Shown here in pieces: positions 22,891-34,745 of a stretch of DNA of 64,000 nt. Within the stretch, counting starts at the first letter, position 1. Each line of letters begins with the position of its first letter. A model generated the notes under the pieces. That model searched no databases. It was not told the DNA's origin and saw nothing but the letters and a program-made list of their open reading frames with translations. This stretch comes from Rattus norvegicus (lineage: Eukaryota; Chordata; Mammalia; Rodentia; Muridae), in NCBI RefSeq assembly GCF_036323735.1, contig NC_086036.1, forward strand, positions 21,594,064 to 21,658,063, written 5' to 3'. Position numbers and translations under genes: made by a program.

Positions 22891-25004
22891 GCCTTTACTC
22901 ACAGATGTGAACCCCATCCTCTGGTACCTATCACTACAAACCATGATAGATCATGACCATCTTCTGCAAACTCCTCTCATCAAATGTGACTGTCCTTAGC
23001 AGTCCTTAACTATTGTTCAAGTTTCAGTTATAAAAGTAGAGATGAAAACTACAAATGTTTCTGCTTAAATATATTTCATGCCTGTGGATCCCTGGTCTAG
23101 TTTTATCCATATTTACATTTTTTAATAGAGACACCATCACAAAAATTCCGGTGGTCCTTTAAGTCTAAATTGGTCATCCAACTAAAAGGTTGTTCCTGAA
23201 CACACAAATCTGGACCAGATTCTCACAAACGATCACAGCATGCATCCTGCTTAAGTTATTAAGAGGTATGCCTAGGACCATTCAGAACTCATATTTTGAA
23301 GGTTTTTGAGACCTTAAGAACAAATCTCCCCTAAAGGGGAAAATAATTTGTTTCAGGTGACAAACACTTTTTTTTTAATTTAAAAAGTAAATGTAACATT
23401 TATGTTCATTTAATTCTTTAATGATAGTTTGAAAAAATGATTCATTGTAGTCCATGGGGCTGACTTCTTGCAATTCATTATAAATGTGTTTTGGACAGTG
23501 ATGCATGAAAATGCTTTAACCCCAACTATTTAATCATCAAACCTGTGAGCTTATAACAATAGGATATTCAAAGCAGGGGGACAGAAAACAAATGCCAAGC
23601 AATGCATGTTGTTCACTGCTTGAGCCCTAGCCTCCAGTAAGAGCTGACAAATATTGGCATGATATGTCACTAAGAAGCAAAAGATCATGTTCTGACCTTC
23701 AACAATCCCCACAATAAGTACATTATGTTGATGTGCCCTTTGTTTTTTCTATGTTGATGTGCCCTTTGGTTTTTCAAACTTGGTTTGTTTGGGCAGCCTC
23801 TGCTGTTTCAGGATGAGCGAGATCATTCTACCAAGGTTCCATTGTCATCATTTTAGCCAAGGGGTTAATGAAAGATGAAGATCCTTCCTTCCACTATTTA
23901 TTTACTTCAGTCTGATGCACCAGGGAGGAAGGACACACTAAGAAAAAGGCAGTGCTAAGGAACAAGTGATATCCTTCTGTAGAATCCATTGAAGCCAAAT
24001 GATTTCACCAGGGCAGGAACATATTTTCAAAACCCAGTTTGGTTTCTAAGTAGAAACCTCTCAAGAGGATCAGCACTTTTGCATCTGCTTTTTGAAAGAG
24101 GAAGCTCATATGTCAAAATGTGAACCTCTACTGGGTTCTCTCCATACTCTTCCTAACCCAGGGAGGTGTCTCTCATCTACTCTGACATCCTCCTCCCCTT
24201 CTGCATCTTTGTATCCCTACAGCTTTTAAAGTTGTTGTTGCACGTTTTCTAGTTTAATTGTATTGTCTTTATTTTTTGGTTGGTTTTGTCTTTCTGTTGA
24301 TAAGTCAGGCACATTAAGACAAATGACTGAGTATCTTATTGACATGAGTTTTCAATAATGGTACATTGCTAAAAATATTTTTTTAAGTTTATTATTTAAT
24401 CATGGGTTGGTTTTAAAAGCAGATATGTAAAAGTTAATTGTAACTTTTTTCAGTCCTACCTCTCTTTTGAAATTTCCTTTCTATTTACTGTCCATTCTGA
24501 CTTCTCATAGAAATTGTATGTGATCTCCAGGTTCATCACGATAATCATTCTTAAGGCTAAACAAGTCTATATTTTGTGTATGTTACTATGTGGTCAAACT
24601 AATGGAGAAGGGTAGAGCTTATAACTCAATATTCCTGTTTCAAATGATATCCTCCATTCTAAATAAAACTGGAATAATTTGCCATTCATTTAGGGGGAAG
24701 AAATGAAGCATTAGCTTCTCATGGCTAGTGATAACACCAGGACATTTATATTGTCATTAAAATGCAAAAGAAAAGAAAAGTCCACATAGCTGGCAGGGCA
24801 TAAAGAACTTCTTGTTAATAAAGCAGAAAATGCACAGGTTTACATGACCATAAGAGTAGAACTATTGCAGCAACATGTAAGAGAATTGACTTCACTTCTG
24901 CATGCTTACACACTGGAAAATGGAGGGCTTGCCTGCAGACATTCTTCTACTTTAATAGATATAAATGATTGTTTCCTAGAACTGAGAGTTAAGAATGTCT
25001 TCTC
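22891..25004. other. No recognised feature
   Basis: Includes a local duplication of TATGTTGATGTGCCCTTTG (23727 and 23752, period 25). No gene signal. Confidence 0.45.
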
Positions 25005-25150
25005 AGCCCAGTGCCAGGCCACATGCTTATAATCACAGATACTCAGGAGCCTAAGAAAGAGACTGAATTTCCAAGAAAGAGTGTCTCAAAAATTTGAAAA
25101 GACCTCAAAGGCAAATTGCTTGCTTGGAATGCATATGGCCATACCTTGAA
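25005..25150 (+). mobile_element. Possible old B1/B4-type SINE
   Basis: GCCAGGCCACATGCTTATAA followed by ATCACAGATACTCAGGAG and a GTGTCTCAAAAA segment resembles a decayed 7SL-derived B1. The following CTTGCTTGGAATGCATATGG resembles the ID-like part of B4. Weak. Confidence 0.4.
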
Positions 25151-25757
25151 TTGCCAAATCTCTAGCAAAAGAAAATGTAAGACAGACAATAAGTGACTTT
25201 ATTATTTTAATTCATGGTGTTTGGACTCTTTGCTTGGGCCTACCTTTCTTTGCAAAACACTTGCTCAAACCAACTTTGACTTCTTGTAGTTAAAACTCAA
25301 GCTTGGTTGTTCAATAGGTTTGGTGTATATCTTAATGTGAACTTATGAGACAATGACAAAGCCATCATAAGTCAAAGACAAATGTACAGTTCCATAGATG
25401 TTTGAACTGAGAGTTATCAAGATCAGTTCCTGGTGCCATTTGTCTATGACTGAGTCATCTGACCCATCTATTTAGAAATATTTAAAGAGTTCACTCACTG
25501 GTGACAGTTTTTGTTTAAGAAGTCAAAGTATGTTTCCAAAAGACATTTGCCAAGTTCAGACTGGTGCTACTAAAAGGAAAACTAAGTAGCTGTTCTTACT
25601 GAAGTTGAGAGTGTCTTTACCTGCTAACCATTACTAAGAAAATACCCACTGTGCTGGAACCTATAGAAAACATGCTGCGAAATGATACAAGAAATGCTAT
25701 GACATCAGAGGACATACTACCCTGCTGGAACAGAGAGTGAAGACCCACAGTTGGCTG
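25151..25757. other. No recognised feature
   Basis: No gene or repeat recognised before the solo LTR. Confidence 0.4.
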
Positions 25758-25791
25758 GCAAAATGTGGGGAGCGGGTGTGGCGGCAGTCCC

Positions 25792-25803
25792 AAGATGGCG
25801 CCC
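25792..25803 (+). promoter_or_regulatory. YY1-like motif in the LTR U3
   Basis: AAGATGGCGCCC matches the YY1 core AAGATGGCG, common near the 5' end of IAP-like LTRs. It is a motif match only. Confidence 0.6.
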
Positions 25804-25879
25804 GGGACTGCCGCTAGGTCTCATGACTAGCACCTGACTTCCTCACACACCTGAAACTAACCACGTCCATTGTGAGATC

Positions 25880-25891
25880 TGCGCAGGCGCA
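25880..25891. promoter_or_regulatory. NRF1-like palindromic motif in the LTR
   Basis: TGCGCAGGCGCA closely matches the NRF1 palindrome. It contains CpGs, so binding would be methylation sensitive. This is inferred from the motif. Confidence 0.55.
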
Positions 25892-25976
25892 CCATGACAC
25901 AAGATCAGGCCATGTAACGTGGACCTATGAACTGAGATTATGCAGTCTGGACTGAGGAGGCAGAGTTGAGGGAGGA

Positions 25977-25982
25977 TATAAG
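25977..25982 (+). promoter_or_regulatory. LTR TATA box
   Basis: TATAAG sits about 90 bp upstream of the AATAAA, as expected for a U3/R layout. Confidence 0.65.
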
Positions 25983-26067
25983 GGAGTGTGCTCGGGGGCT
26001 GAAGGAGGGAGAGAGAAGAAAAAGGAAAAGAGAGATTGCTGCTTGCATGCAGAAAGAAAGGTTCCTG

Positions 26068-26073
26068 AATAAA
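26068..26073 (+). terminator. LTR polyadenylation signal
   Basis: AATAAA in the R region, followed by a GTGGTGTCG-containing GT-rich segment. Confidence 0.75.
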
Positions 26074-26139
26074 CTGCTTTGAGAAGAACGCTGTGGTGTC
26101 GCTCCTTTCTGTGGGACGGAGATGGAGACAACAGCAAAA

Positions 26140-29100
26140 CAAAGCAAGGCAAGGCAAGGCATCACAGATAAAATGTCTAAGAGTTCTCTGTCTAATGCTG
26201 TACTGGTGGACTTTGACCAAAAGTTTTTTTTTTTTTTACAGTGGAAATAGCCAACGCCATAGCAGCCACCAATTTTTATGGATTGAACATTACTACAACA
26301 AAAAAGTTTAAGCTCCAACATAGGACCATTAAACACAGGGCAGGTGATTCCAGAATTCCTGAAGGAGTAAGGTCTACTGAAGAACACTCAGTTTCATGTT
26401 ACCAAGCGTGTGCTATCCAGTCATTCTTTCAGATCTGAAAGTCACTGGTGAATAGACAAGGATTGGGCCATAGGCAGGTCTGAAAGGGAGTTTGTAGAAG
26501 CAGCACAGAGTTCAGATATTAAGAAATGCTTGACAAAATAGAGATGCCACTGGGGTAACAGGACATTTGCTGAGAGTAAGGAAGCCCTATTCGGCACTTT
26601 AATTGTCTGTTGCAAGTATATTTTTCCAAAGATGTAAATAATATCTGTGAGTATGAAGAAAAATGTAAAAGCAGTCACAGATTCTAAAACCATCTTGTTC
26701 AAAAACAGTTTTGATGTTCAACATGATGACAGTTTTTCAAGGTGAAAATGATTGAGAGCACTTTCCCCACTCTTGTTGTCACAGGGAATTCCAACCTTGC
26801 ACAGTTACTCTGGGGAAAGGAAGTTTAAGTCTCTCTTCATCCAAGCAAATTAAATTTTTGCAGTTGTTGAATTCAGTACCACATTGGGAACATGAAGAAT
26901 CATTTTATTTATTTTTTTCATTTCCCAACAAATAAACCGTGTTTTGCCCGAGGACACCTTCATTTAGATCTGTCTTCACAGCAGATTTGACTGTGGCAGC
27001 ATTATCCCACCACATTTCCATTCTTGTCAGAATCCCTGAAGATAAGGCTCTATTTTGATAATTCATGTGGTTGGATATCAAACAGCTGCCAAGATATCTA
27101 CTGACATCTGCTGTTTAGCTCCTATCAGTTTGTCTCATCTGGCTTGCATTCAACAGGACTCAAATTGAGGCCGAACAACATCACAGGACCTTCAAATGCA
27201 ATTTCACGTTGTTTTTAGAAGCACCGCATATCCTTTCTAAGTCATGCACAGAGTTGCCTATTGTCCTGCAAATAACTCTGAATCTTTTCAGATTAAACTT
27301 TGCAACATGGTTCCAAGTGTTAAATATTAGATTCAACTAATACCAAATGATTGTTAATGTTAAACTTTGCTGATTTCTGTTTAGGGTAGAGACAGTAAGT
27401 GTGGCATTTAATGTTAAATGATAAATATCCATGGTCATTGAGAATGTATTTATCAACTTAAACTACACACATCCAGAATGGCTTTCATCTTGAGGTTGTT
27501 AGATTCCTTCTTGGTCACGGCACAGATAGCTCATAACATGCTCCCTTCATGTTCCTAGCCTGTCTAGTTAGAGAACAGCTTCTATTCCACTTAACAACCA
27601 TCATGATGGACATGGCACTAATTATGGCACAGAATCAGGAACAACATTTCGCCATGCCTTTGGGCCTCATCTTTCAAAATCAATGTGGTTAGTGCCTTGG
27701 CTGTGAAGCTGCCTATCAGGTAATCAGTCCCGGCTCTCCCTTGGGTTTACCATGCACCTGACAACACTACTTGAGAGAAAACAAGATACACAGTCTTCAG
27801 TTGAAACTAAGAAAGGCATGAAGGAAGGAAAAGCCTCTTGGCAGCAAATGAATGTCAGAACAAAGATGAAAATGGAGACTTGACTCAACACAGCTGTCTT
27901 TGAAGAACTTCCCGAGTCCCGGTGGCACCGTGTGCATTTACTGAAGGATAGGAACATATTTTCATATTTCCTAGCCAAGTGAGCTAGGAAAATTAGAAAT
28001 AATTTTGCATAAATACATTAGTTTATATACATTTTCTACAAAATTATGATGAAATGAGTAGGCCTAAGAGTTCGGAAAGAAAAACTTTGTATTTACCCAA
28101 CTAGCTAAAGAAAAACCATTCCCACTGTACTTATAACTAAAGACTGAACACCGGGGCAACTGTTTTTCATCAAGGCCCTAAGAGAAGATTTACTGTCTCA
28201 CAGATATTGTAAAGCATTATGTATTATAATCTTTGTAGGGAGTGTTGGTATTTTTACTGCCCCTTGCTTGTACTACTCGTCTGATAGTCCCATAATTCTG
28301 CACAGGGCTTCTTGACCACAAGACAAGTTTGAGGTTGCTAGAATGAAGTTGGGGCTGTGTTTTCTATCTCTCCCTATAAGCTTTCCTTCTGGACTCAAGT
28401 AAAAACAGCCTCCTGTAGCTTTCCCTAAACCCATTTTCAATGTTCGTCAATATCTCTCCTTTAGTTCTCTCCTCTCAGCAATCAACTGTAACTTAGTGGA
28501 CTGCCCTTTGCCCTCCTGTCTCAAGGATGGTCCACTGTTGTATTTGGAGCGTCCAAATTCAGGGTGGGAGTGCACACAAAATCAGAGGATCTGCAGACGT
28601 GAACAGAGCTGGGATAGGAAAAGGTGAAATAAGGGTCAAAAGTCATCAAGGGGCCATAGCCTATCCTTATGTCATTATATTATCTATTCAAAGTCGGTGG
28701 TCTGAGTCTTCAATATATTAAACACTTTCTTTTATTAACTGACAATTATTTTAATGTGTCGATATGGCTGTGACGTCCTCCTCCAGTGTACTTTGCTATC
28801 TCTATGATCAGATCAGGGCTGCTGTCTCCTCAGGGAACATGAACATGCCACACAAAGAAATTTCAAGTAATTTGGTCAATGCAGTTAAGAATACAATAAA
28901 GCTTTTTTTTTTCAAAATAATTATCATTTAAGATTTTGACCGTGTAACCAGGACAGGTTTAACAACATGACTACAGAGAGTTTAAGGTCCCCTTTTTCTT
29001 TTCCAGTTTTGTTGCCAAGACCCAGGCAGTTATTGAGCTCCTGTCAGATTTCCATTCCACTTATTCAATAGAGACTCAAATAGAATAAGGCTTTAGTTTC

Positions 29101-29654
29101 TTCCTCCCATGTCCATTCCAAAACCGAGCAAATTTATCCTAGCCCTCCATCTCTCTTTATAGAGCAATGGCATTTTTATTGAAATGAGAAATTTGCATGC
29201 CCATTTCGAAGTGCTAATTCTTGCTCAAAATAGCTTTGGCATAATATGATGAAAGATATCTCCCCAAATCAGGAATCGCTGAATTAACACATCCAGTGTA
29301 GGGAATTCAGAGGTTGTGCCCAGTAATTTTACTACTCCTTCCAGTACGGTCCCTCTCACCATTCAAGAACAATCTCATCTTTGCTTTGAGTGGAGCTTCT
29401 GTAGCTTAATAAGCAATAATTTCCTCCTGTCAGACATCTCTTATTCTGTATGCCCCTCATCTGGCCCATGCCACATTAAGACAAGGGAATGTAATTGTTC
29501 CACCCACCTGTAGAAAAGAGTTAAGTTTTATTTCCTCTGCAATTCCTAATAGGCTGCCCCAAGAAGAGAATTCATTATCCACACGTGAAGTAATTATCTT
29601 CAAGCAAAGTGCAGTTGAAGCACATAAAGTTTGTCTGACAGGGAAGGGTTTGCA
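26140..29654. other. Unassigned, partly conserved-looking
   Basis: No gene. The plus strand has GCAAGGCAAG repeats near 26143 and a T-run at 26225-26238. 26880-27300 and 29150-29330 are repeat-poor and look like candidate conserved non-coding DNA. Reading frames on both strands are short and domainless. Confidence 0.35.
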
Positions 29655-29659
29655 GGCTC

Positions 29660-29845
29660 ACTCTTCCCACCCGTGCATGCTATATGATCCCTGGAAAATT
29701 GCTTAATGTCTCAAAGACTCAGCCTTCTCATCTGTAAAGCAGAAATAATACACCTATTTTACAGAGTCCTTGTGAAGATTTGATGAAACAATGTGCCTAA
29801 CGGTCCTGGCACCTGGTGGGTGCTGGGTAATTACTATTATTATTC
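29660..29845 (+). mobile_element. MIR (ancient mammalian SINE)
   Basis: A clear MIR body: GGAAAATTGCTTAATGTCTC, CTCATCTGTAAAGCAG, GTGAAGATTTGATGAAACAA, CCTGGCACCTGGTGGGTGCT and a final ATTACTATTATTATT, all in consensus order. Better preserved than usual in rodents. Confidence 0.88.
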
Positions 29846-30384
29846 AAGCATCTAAATAACAATCATCACTCCGCTATTAATGTTTTACTGTATCCATCAC
29901 TTCTACCTGAATGATTCCTCTGCGACTTCAAGGCTTTTATCTCCAATCAGGCACTTCCTCTCAGATGTCTTATAATTACCTCATTTGAATCCATGGCATG
30001 CAAAACACCATCAGATATAGAAGAAAGAGGAAAAAAAACACATTTCCGGAAACTCGAAAAGGTGTGTCCACTCCCTGTTTGGCCGATTTTTTTACATAAT
30101 AAAGAATGGGAGGAATAAGAAGAAAAGTCGTGCATTCTCATGTTCCTCTGACTTGTAGTGTTTGCTTTGATGTCTTTTTTTTCTCCTTCATGATTTCAGT
30201 GTATTGCAAAAGTATAATGTTTGCACTTTGGTGGTGCTTCCCATGTCTGCTGTCAGTATTTAATTCCCAGGTATACTAGTCTCATTTTAGGACCTTACCA
30301 TTGTTTTCATTTCAACATTTGCAGATACCCATGTTCTCACATTTGTCTTCTTACAAAATGTTCTCCTGTGTAGTTTTAAAGCTT
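29846..30384. other. No recognised feature
   Basis: No gene or repeat recognised. Confidence 0.4.
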
Positions 30385-30606
30385 TTACTTAGATTTATTT
30401 ATTAATTGTTATGATATAGTATCTTGTCTGCATGTATATCCATGCGCCACGGGTGTGTCTAGTGCCCAGTGAGGACAGGAGTGTCAGCTTTCCCGAACCT
30501 GGAGTTATCAGCATTTATGAGCTACCATGTAGGTGCTGGGAATTGAACTCATGTCCTCAGTAGGAGCAGCCAATGCTTTTCATCATTGAGCCATCTCTCC
30601 AGAGTT
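30385..30606 (-). mobile_element. B3/B2-type SINE
   Basis: On plus the order is GTATATCCATGCGCCAC, GTGCTGGGAATTGAACTCAT, then GAGCCATCTCTCCAGAG, the reverse complement of the B2/B3 head (GGAGAGATGGCTCA) and B box. A-rich tail on the left. Confidence 0.8.
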
Positions 30607-30950
30607 GTTGTTGCTTTATTGATAGTCAACAAAACAGTCAGCTTGGGTCTCAACACTATTTGTTATTGTCCCTGCCATTCTTTTACGCCTCAGACAATAG
30701 TATATCACATAGGTGATAATTTTGCATAAAGTAGGAATTTCTTTCTGATTTGTCCATGCTGCTCTCTCCTGTAAAAAAATTGATTCTAACCTTCCCACCA
30801 ATTCACATTGATATTCTAAAATCCAGCACCTCTGGATTCCGAGATGGAATGTTTACAGATGAAATTGAGTTAAAATGAAGCCGTTGGGATAGGTCCTAAT
30901 CCAGTCGAACAGGTAGCTTATCTAAAGAGATTAATGAGATGTTCACGAAG

Positions 30951-31170
30951 GAGTGGATCCTATAAACCAATGACATACAGGAGTACATCCCAAGAACCCA
31001 TGATACCTGAACATCCCATGAACCCATGACATACGTTGAGTGTATCCTATGAACCCATGACACATAGGAGAAAATCCTTTGAACCCATGGTACACCAGGG
31101 TACATCCTAAAAATCCATGACACCTGAGAGTAAATCCCATGAATCCATGACATACATGAGTGAATCCTAT
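30951..31170. repeat. Minisatellite, about 30-bp unit, seven units
   Basis: Tandem units beginning GAACCCATGAC (or AAACC/GAATCC) and ending near ATCCTAT: 30964-30993, 30994-31019 (26 bp), 31020-31050 (31 bp), 31051-31080, 31081-31110, 31111-31140 and 31141-31170. The left edge starts with a partial unit (GAGTGGATCCTAT). Units differ from one another by several substitutions. Because 30 is divisible by three, the minus strand carries a long open frame of 10-residue repeats, with no reason to think it is a gene. Confidence 0.93.
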
Positions 31171-31185
31171 GATTTCATGAGCACA

Positions 31186-33635
31186 AAGCTTCCTTGAGAT
31201 AGGAGACAAATAGTCAAAAACTAGGGAGATAGCTTTATCTTTTTGGTCTTCCTCTCTTTTCTTTTTGTTCCTTTTTTCTTTTCCTTTACTTTCCTTCCTT
31301 CCTTTCTTCCTTCCTTTCATTCTTTGCTTCTTTCCTTTTTTGACAGGATCTTACATTGTCATGCAAACTGGCTTGAATTTGCAACAATCTTTCTGTGTCA
31401 GTCTCATGAGTTCTAGGAGAAGGTGTCTTTCATTCTTAACCACCACAATGTTGAGGAAAATAGTTTCCATTTTCTAAGTTGTTTAATCCAATGAACTCCT
31501 TATAATGGACCTAGCAAACCCTGCCATCCCAGATCCTTACACAGATGTCACCCTGAGAGAGTTGTTGCTGACCACTCTGGCTAATTTTAGATTCCCACCT
31601 GTGGTTGCACAGTGTCTATCCACTGACCAACATTCTTGTATTCATTCTGTGACCCCCCTTTCCTCTGCTTACAAAGGCCTTGTGTTTAACTTTTAGTTCA
31701 AAGTATTTTTACAGGTTTCAGAGAAATTGTAAAAGTCAACTTTATTATGAGCGTATTTTCCCACTTTACTAGGGACTGAGGTCCTTAATGTTCATTGGGC
31801 TCTGAGAGTTACATGACAGAAACCTTCTGGACATCTTCTGATGGTTATTAAAGTGATACACACAGCTAATGCTGTTCCCGCTTCTTCTTTTCCACTTTTT
31901 ATTCAAGAAAGCATGCTCTGAACTTCAACGAATAGATCTAGTCCCAATCCACCAAGTGTGAAGGGAAATGGGCAGTACTTTCAGGGTGCCAATGCACAGA
32001 GTGTGTAACCTATACATCCTCTGTGGCAGGTAGGACAGCACAACTAATGCCAGGAACTATGGCTCTACGGTCCTCTTGCAGCATAAAAGAAGTTACACTT
32101 GGCTGGTTTTGGCTACTTGGGTGAAAGTATACCATATTGACCCCGTGCTGCAAGCGCATATTTCATACAAAGTGTCTTCTGTGTCTTGCTTAACCAATGG
32201 AGCCTGATGCTTTTAACTGCCAGTAAGGGTTCAATGCTCAGCAGGCATGCGCATGTATACTTTCTATCATGTTATGTTCGCAATGAAGAGCTAAAACATA
32301 GCCAGCCCAGTTATTACTTTTTTGTGAAGCCCCAAGTAAGCATAAGTAATCCGGCAATGAAATAGTGATTTGTAATATCAAAAATATTAGCTTATAGGGT
32401 CCCTAACTGTCAGGCCTGCATCATTCAAGGTACCCTGTCAGAAGTGTATGGTTGAGGTGGACTCAGTTGCACATGACAAAGACAGTTACTTAAGGAAGAC
32501 AGCCTAAGTAATGGGTGTAACGTTGAGGAAGGAATTTAAACACCTAGCACAGGATTACGAACATATTTTCACTCTGTTCTGGGAAATGGTGAGGCTTCCT
32601 GTGGCCATTGCCCAGGATTCTGGATTCCAGAGCAAAGATAGTATGCACAGAGCATTTGGGTGACCCCTAGTAGACATTTAATGTGATTGAAAAGTTACAT
32701 AGGCTTTAAGCAGCTGAGAGTTTTGCTTCCCACAGAAAAACCTGATGGTTTTATAAACCATTTGGTTTATAAACTGTCGTATCTTCTGACATAAGACAGT
32801 AGGTTGGCTTGAGCAGTAAAACCTGCAATGGCCGCCATTTTTGCTTCACTGATCTGTGATTTAAGTCTCTTTCTGTATCTTTTATTAACATTCATATAGT
32901 TTTGTAATACTATGTGGCTCTCACCCAGAATGGTTATGAATAATTTTATGACTTTATTAACCCAGGTCCTGCCCTCGAGGTACTTCCAAGATCTATGGTG
33001 TATTGAGTTTCTCTATAAATATTCAGCACAGGCACAAACTACTAGCAGATATAAAGTAACAGTAGCATCCAAGAGAGAAAAATGACCAAACACATTTAGA
33101 AACTGGAGACTTAAAGAGGAACGAAAAGGAGAAAACAATTTATTTTCAACACTTTCAGCCTTCATATCCACAAACTCCGTACTTTTTATGTGTTACTGTA
33201 AGTGTTATTAATGTTCATATCTAAGTTCAGTCTGCCTGGTGGCAAAATCACAAGGTGAATAAGGTTTGCATGACTGCCTCCAGCTTTGCAACACAGCGCT
33301 TTCTCCGTGGGATTGCTCTCTCTTTGCCTACCCTTCAACTGCAGCTCCCCTTTCTCTCTCTAATACTCTACTCTTTATCAAAATAGACCCAGGGACAAAC
33401 ATTATCCACAGCATAATATATATTGCAATGGCGTATAATTTATATTCTGAATCTTTTTCTGTAATATGAACTAATAGGTCCTTCCACATTTTGATGATCT
33501 GGGAGAGAAAAAAAAATCTTGAGTGATGTTAGAAAGATCTGTTATCTGTGAACTCCAACATTCAGAAGTTCCCTTACCAGAAGGTTTATTTTCTGTAGTT
33601 TCAGTTATCTCTGGTCCATATAGTTCCACTTTATT
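31186..33635. other. Unassigned; weak B1-like patch
   Basis: A pyrimidine-rich stretch (31255-31345) is followed by GACAGGATCTTACATTGTCA, which may be a very old B1 relative on the minus strand (low confidence). The rest shows no gene or repeat. Confidence 0.35.
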
Positions 33636-33639
33636 TTTA

Positions 33640-33855
33640 AATTGGATTTATTCATTTTACTTTATATATTAGTGTTTTGCCTATAATTATATATGCGCTT
33701 AGACTGTAGACTATAAAGGTAAGAGAGGATCACATTCCCTGGAACTGGATTTACAGATCATTGTAAGCCTCCAAGTGGGTGCTGAGAATTGAACCCAGGT
33801 CCGCTGAAAGAGCAGCAGTGCTCTTAAGTGCGAAACCTTTTCTCCAGACCAGTTC
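33640..33855 (-). mobile_element. B3/B2-type SINE
   Basis: The plus-strand order GTGGGTGCTGAGAATTGAAC, CCAGGTCCGCTGAAAGAGCA, then GTGCTCTTAAGTGCG and a CTCCAGACC end is the reverse complement of a B2/B3 SINE. Confidence 0.78.
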
Positions 33856-33879
33856 CAAACACTTTAAATGTGATTTTCT

Positions 33880-34030
33880 TTTTAAGTTTTCACTTTAACA
33901 TATACCAATATACATAACAATATGGTTTTTGTGATATGGCATACATACGTATAATGTTTTTAAATAATATTCACCCCCATTGTACTGTCTTCACACCCCA
34001 TTTATCTTCCCATTCCCCAAGTCGTTTTTT
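33880..34030 (-). mobile_element. Possible old L1 3' end (Lx-type)
   Basis: Plus-strand CATACGTATAATGTTTTTAA, ATATTCACCCCCATTG and a C-rich run up to CCCATTCCCC resemble the reverse complement of an Lx-type L1 3' terminus. Weak. Confidence 0.4.
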
Positions 34031-34554
34031 TTTAAATAATCCTATTGGTTAGTCTCTCTCTGGGCCCAAGTTATATATTAAACATCATCATGAATGTGTA
34101 CTTACAAGAAAAATACAGTTTATAGAGATTCAACATTCTCCACAGGGTCCTGGGTCTGCATCCATAGCAAAATTAGGGCTTATTCTATAAGTAATGAGGG
34201 TTTTCTCGCATGCTTCTCCTGGGGGGCCTGTGCTAGTAACAATGGCCAGCAGCCTCAGTTCTTATTGTGTATCAGGTCTTTCTAAGGGCAGGTGCTCTGA
34301 CCAGTCTGGTCTGTCAACATTCCTCTAAGGCAAATTGTATTTCTCCCTCTCATGACCAGTCAAATGAAAGCTTTGAAGTGAGATGACTATTGCACATTCA
34401 GTGTTTAAGTTTCAGAATTTCTGTTCCAGAACAGGAATGTCAAGCTTTGTAGCATACTCTGGGTATTGACCTGGTATTCTGGGTACGAACTTCAAGCTCA
34501 CTCAGAACAGATTAGTGTTTTCTGCCTCTGTTTGCACTGGAACGGAGTTGTGAA

Positions 34555-34745
34555 TCCAGCACTGGAGATTATCCACATAGCAATGGATACAGAAAATGAA
34601 GTTTCTGTACATAATGGAATATTTTCAGTCATGAGGAAGAATAATGTTATGACATTTGTAGGAAAATGGATACAACTGAGACTATCGTAATAAGCCATTC
34701 TCTAAAACTCAAACAGTGTATGCTGCCTTTCTCCGTTATTTAAAA
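34555..34745 (+). mobile_element. Old L1 ORF2 C-terminal fragment
   Basis: The translation MDTENEVSVHNGIFSVMRKN followed by VMTFVGKWIQ parallels the MDTENVV-HLHNGIL and F-x-KF-GKWL region of ORF2, ending in a degraded HSLISGY position. Five-prime and three-prime truncated. Confidence 0.7.

Larger units (their letters stand above)
25764..26133 (+). mobile_element. Solo LTR, class II (ERVK / IAP-like) endogenous retrovirus
   Basis: A 370-bp LTR with TG...CA ends (TGTGGGGAGC to GACAACA), flanked by a perfect 6-bp duplication GCAAAA (25758-25763 and 26134-26139), the size made by ERVK integrases. Inside are a YY1-like AAGATGGCGCC (25792), an NRF1-like TGCGCAGGCGCA (25880-25891), a TATA box (25977), and AATAAA (26068) followed by GT-rich U5. 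No internal viral sequence is present, so it probably arose by LTR-LTR recombination. CpG-rich against an AT-rich flank. Exact subfamily not named. Confidence 0.9.

Noticed and set aside
25764..26133. Provirus with gag or pol
   Set aside because: Only one LTR is present, with duplications immediately on both sides. No internal sequence exists here.
25843..26220. Minus 125-codon frame as a gene
   Set aside because: It lies antisense across the solo LTR and ends in low-complexity S/P/L-rich sequence.
30951..31170. CRISPR-like array
   Set aside because: The whole unit repeats, with no constant repeat separated by unique spacers, and the context is a rodent genome.
30943..31320. 125-codon minus frame with decapeptide repeats as a gene
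   Set aside because: It is explained by a 30-bp minisatellite. No start context, splice sites or domain are seen, and the unit lengths vary (26, 30, 31).
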